DNA from: Candidatus Levybacteria bacterium RIFCSPLOWO2_12_FULL_41_12
GTDB lineage: Bacteria > Patescibacteriota > Microgenomatia > Levybacterales > UBA12049
Direction: 5' to 3'
Length of the DNA stretch: 60,952 bases
NCBI GenBank assembly: GCA_001784155.1
Contig: MFPL01000012.1
Span: 1 to 60,952, forward strand
The notes under the pieces are model-generated. The model saw only the letters and a program-made list of their open reading frames with translations, had not been told where the DNA came from and did no database searches. Positions 59,662 to 60,952 of the stretch are shown here, piece after piece. Numbering within the stretch: position 1 is the first letter of the stretch; the number at the start of each line of letters is the position of its first letter. Made by a program: the position numbers and the translations under genes.

Positions 59662-60952
59662 TTAGCCTGCCTTAGCGTATAATCTTTTCTGTCCGCGACC
59701 CAAATTCTCCTGCTTTATTATCTTAAAACTTTTAACCTCGCTAGTAAAGCTGACATGAGGCCCACCGCAGAATTCACGTGAATATGCTTGCATATGAACG
59801 TGTGGTGAGTGATCAATCGAACCACTTTTCGGACCAATAAAATAAACTTTTACACTGTCCTGATATTTTTCATCAAATAGCCCAATTGCTCCTATTTCCT
59901 TGGCCTTCTGAAGCGGCAGCATCTCAAAATGCACGGGAAGATTCTCTTTAATCCTTCCATTTACTACGTTTTCAAGTTTGTCTATTTCTGCGTCAGTCAG
60001 TGCCTTATCGTAGTTAAAATCAAACCTTACACGCTCACTAGTGATATTTGATCCTGTCTGGTGGACCTGCGTTCCAAGCAAATCTCTTATTGCTTGATGG
60101 AGAAGATGCGTTGCAGTATGCCCTCTTACTGTAGCCTCACTTGTGTCTGCGAGTCCTCCTGCAAATTTCTTCGTCGCCCCGGCCTTGGAAACTTTCTGGT
60201 GTTCTTTCATTTTTTCCGAAAGTTCCTGTTCGTTAAAATCGTATCCCAAACTTTTAAGCTGCGTTGGACCCAGTCCGTAAGAGGCAAGGGACTTGAAAGC
60301 TAGGTCTGCGGAAATATGCGTCGTACCTTTTAACTCATCGCCAGTTTTCGTTCCCTGTTTGCCCAGCTCTTTCTCAATAAACTGCTTTCCGCCAACGAGC
60401 ACCTTTTTGTAAGTCTGTATCTCTTCCAAAATAATATTTTTGATAGTTTCAAAATTCCCTTTTAGTTCTGAATCTGTTTTTCCATATTCCGAGGCAATAG
60501 CCTCGATCACAGGGGAGGGATCTTTTGCTCCCAGCTTGTCGAGATGGTCTGCGCCTCGCCTTATAAGGCGGCGCAGGATATATCCCTGTTCTTTATTTGA
60601 AGGATAGACTTTTTCAGAGGCGATAAATGAGGCTGCAGTCAGATGATCTACGATAATCCTAATACTTTCTTTATCGTCTTTGTAGGAGCTGCTTGAGGCT
60701 TGTTCAATTGCACTTATGACAGGAGTGAAAAGACTTGTCCCAAACATGTCGGGCTTATCCTCGACAGCTGCGAGGAGGCGCTCGACGCCCGCGCCGAAGT
60801 CTACATTTTTTTGAGGAAGCTCTTTAAATGATCCGTCATCCTGTTTTTGGTATTGAATGAAGACTGAATTTGCGATCTCGAGGAACTTCCCGCATTCACA
60901 CTCCGCCGGACTATCTTTACATTCCTTACCATGTTCGCCCACGTCAAATCGA
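59662..60952 (-). CDS. alaS: Alanyl-tRNA synthetase, 5' end outside the window
   Basis: The frame is open to the right edge. The visible 430 residues start inside the catalytic domain (FDVGEHGKECKDSPAECECGKFLEI, an insert seen in CPR enzymes), continue through VDFGAGVERLLA, the tRNA-binding helices (ILRRLIRRGADHLDKLG) and the editing domain with HTATHLLHQ and CGGPH zinc motifs. It ends right after the editing domain (GRGQKRLYAKAG), so the C-Ala/DHHA1 domain is missing. It starts the coupled operon. The next gene begins 5 bases after its stop. Confidence 0.93.
   Translation of the reverse strand, partial: RFDVGEHGKECKDSPAECECGKFLEIANSVFIQYQKQDDGSFKELPQKNVDFGAGVERLLAAVEDKPDMFGTSLFTPVISAIEQASSSSYKDDKESIRIIVDHLTAASFIASEKVYPSNKEQGYILRRLIRRGADHLDKLGAKDPSPVIEAIASEYGKTDSELKGNFETIKNIILEEIQTYKKVLVGGKQFIEKELGKQGTKTGDELKGTTHISADLAFKSLASYGLGPTQLKSLGYDFNEQELSEKMKEHQKVSKAGATKKFAGGLADTSEATVRGHTATHLLHQAIRDLLGTQVHQTGSNITSERVRFDFNYDKALTDAEIDKLENVVNGRIKENLPVHFEMLPLQKAKEIGAIGLFDEKYQDSVKVYFIGPKSGSIDHSPHVHMQAYSREFCGGPHVSFTSEVKSFKIIKQENLGRGQKRLYAKAG

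Overview
The window reads as a chromosomal segment of a Candidate Phyla Radiation (Patescibacteria) bacterium, most likely a Microgenomates-type lineage. This is inferred from the compact AT-rich layout with many 1-26 bp gene overlaps, shortened versions of universal proteins (IF-2 of 476 aa, an alanyl-tRNA synthetase that ends after its editing domain), a secreted protein with the QQQQE-type signal anchor typical of that group, baseplate-J-like envelope proteins, and an archaeal-type AMP phosphorylase. TGA acts as a normal stop codon. No tRNA, rRNA, CRISPR array, insertion sequence or phage module was recognised.

Layout. 1-1.6 kb (-): PilN/PilO-like pilus assembly genes and the start of a secreted protein. 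1.6-6.6 kb: rpsT, murJ, lepA and a sortase-motif (LPATG) surface protein with a PKD-like domain. 6.7-10.4 kb: groES-groEL under a CIRCE operator, convergent with pyrE and a frameshifted pyrF. 10.4-19 kb: a PEGA/SH3 protein, a six-gene overlapping operon (TatD, GT2, GT39-like, small membrane protein, WecA/TagO-type transferase, DPPR-synthase-type UbiA) that probably builds an envelope glycan, and a DUF2079 protein. 19-27.5 kb: metG, the hrcA-grpE-(39 aa)-(114 aa)-dnaK operon with its own CIRCE, glmS and a DnaJ-like protein. 27.6-34.8 kb: a membrane-anchored Clp-type double AAA+ ATPase, a series of single genes each with its own promoter (zinc-ribbon protein, HIT protein, serine hydrolase, peptidase E, pyrD), a cysteine-rich membrane protein followed by a broken duplicate of the pyrD 3' end, and a signal peptidase I homologue without its catalytic serine. 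34.8-44.3 kb: nusA, infB, a degenerate DHH protein, rpsO, pnp, a Lon AAA+ module without protease, RNase J and YjbQ. 44.3-50.4 kb: a glycosyltransferase, metK behind a SAM riboswitch, several small unknowns, an exonuclease, and an ATPase-winged-helix regulator. 50.7-54.1 kb: ftsK, a RodZ-like protein and two small membrane proteins. 54.3-60.95 kb (-): alaS, a PilM-like/baseplate-J-like fusion, sortase, a 44-aa peptide, AMP phosphorylase and mltG, mostly joined by ATGA overlaps.

The clearest window-wide signal is in gene starts. About twenty transcription units have a TATAAT-like box, often with an upstream TG, only 5-11 bases before the start codon. Their mRNAs are therefore predicted to be leaderless or nearly so. 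Several TTG triplets that look like starts are really -35 boxes, and I moved those starts downstream. Other strong observations are two CIRCE operators next to hrcA itself, a SAM riboswitch whose closing P1 helix contains an AUG, a hairpin plus seven U's directly before pyrF, and several enzyme families present without their catalytic parts (signal peptidase, DHH phosphoesterase, Lon).
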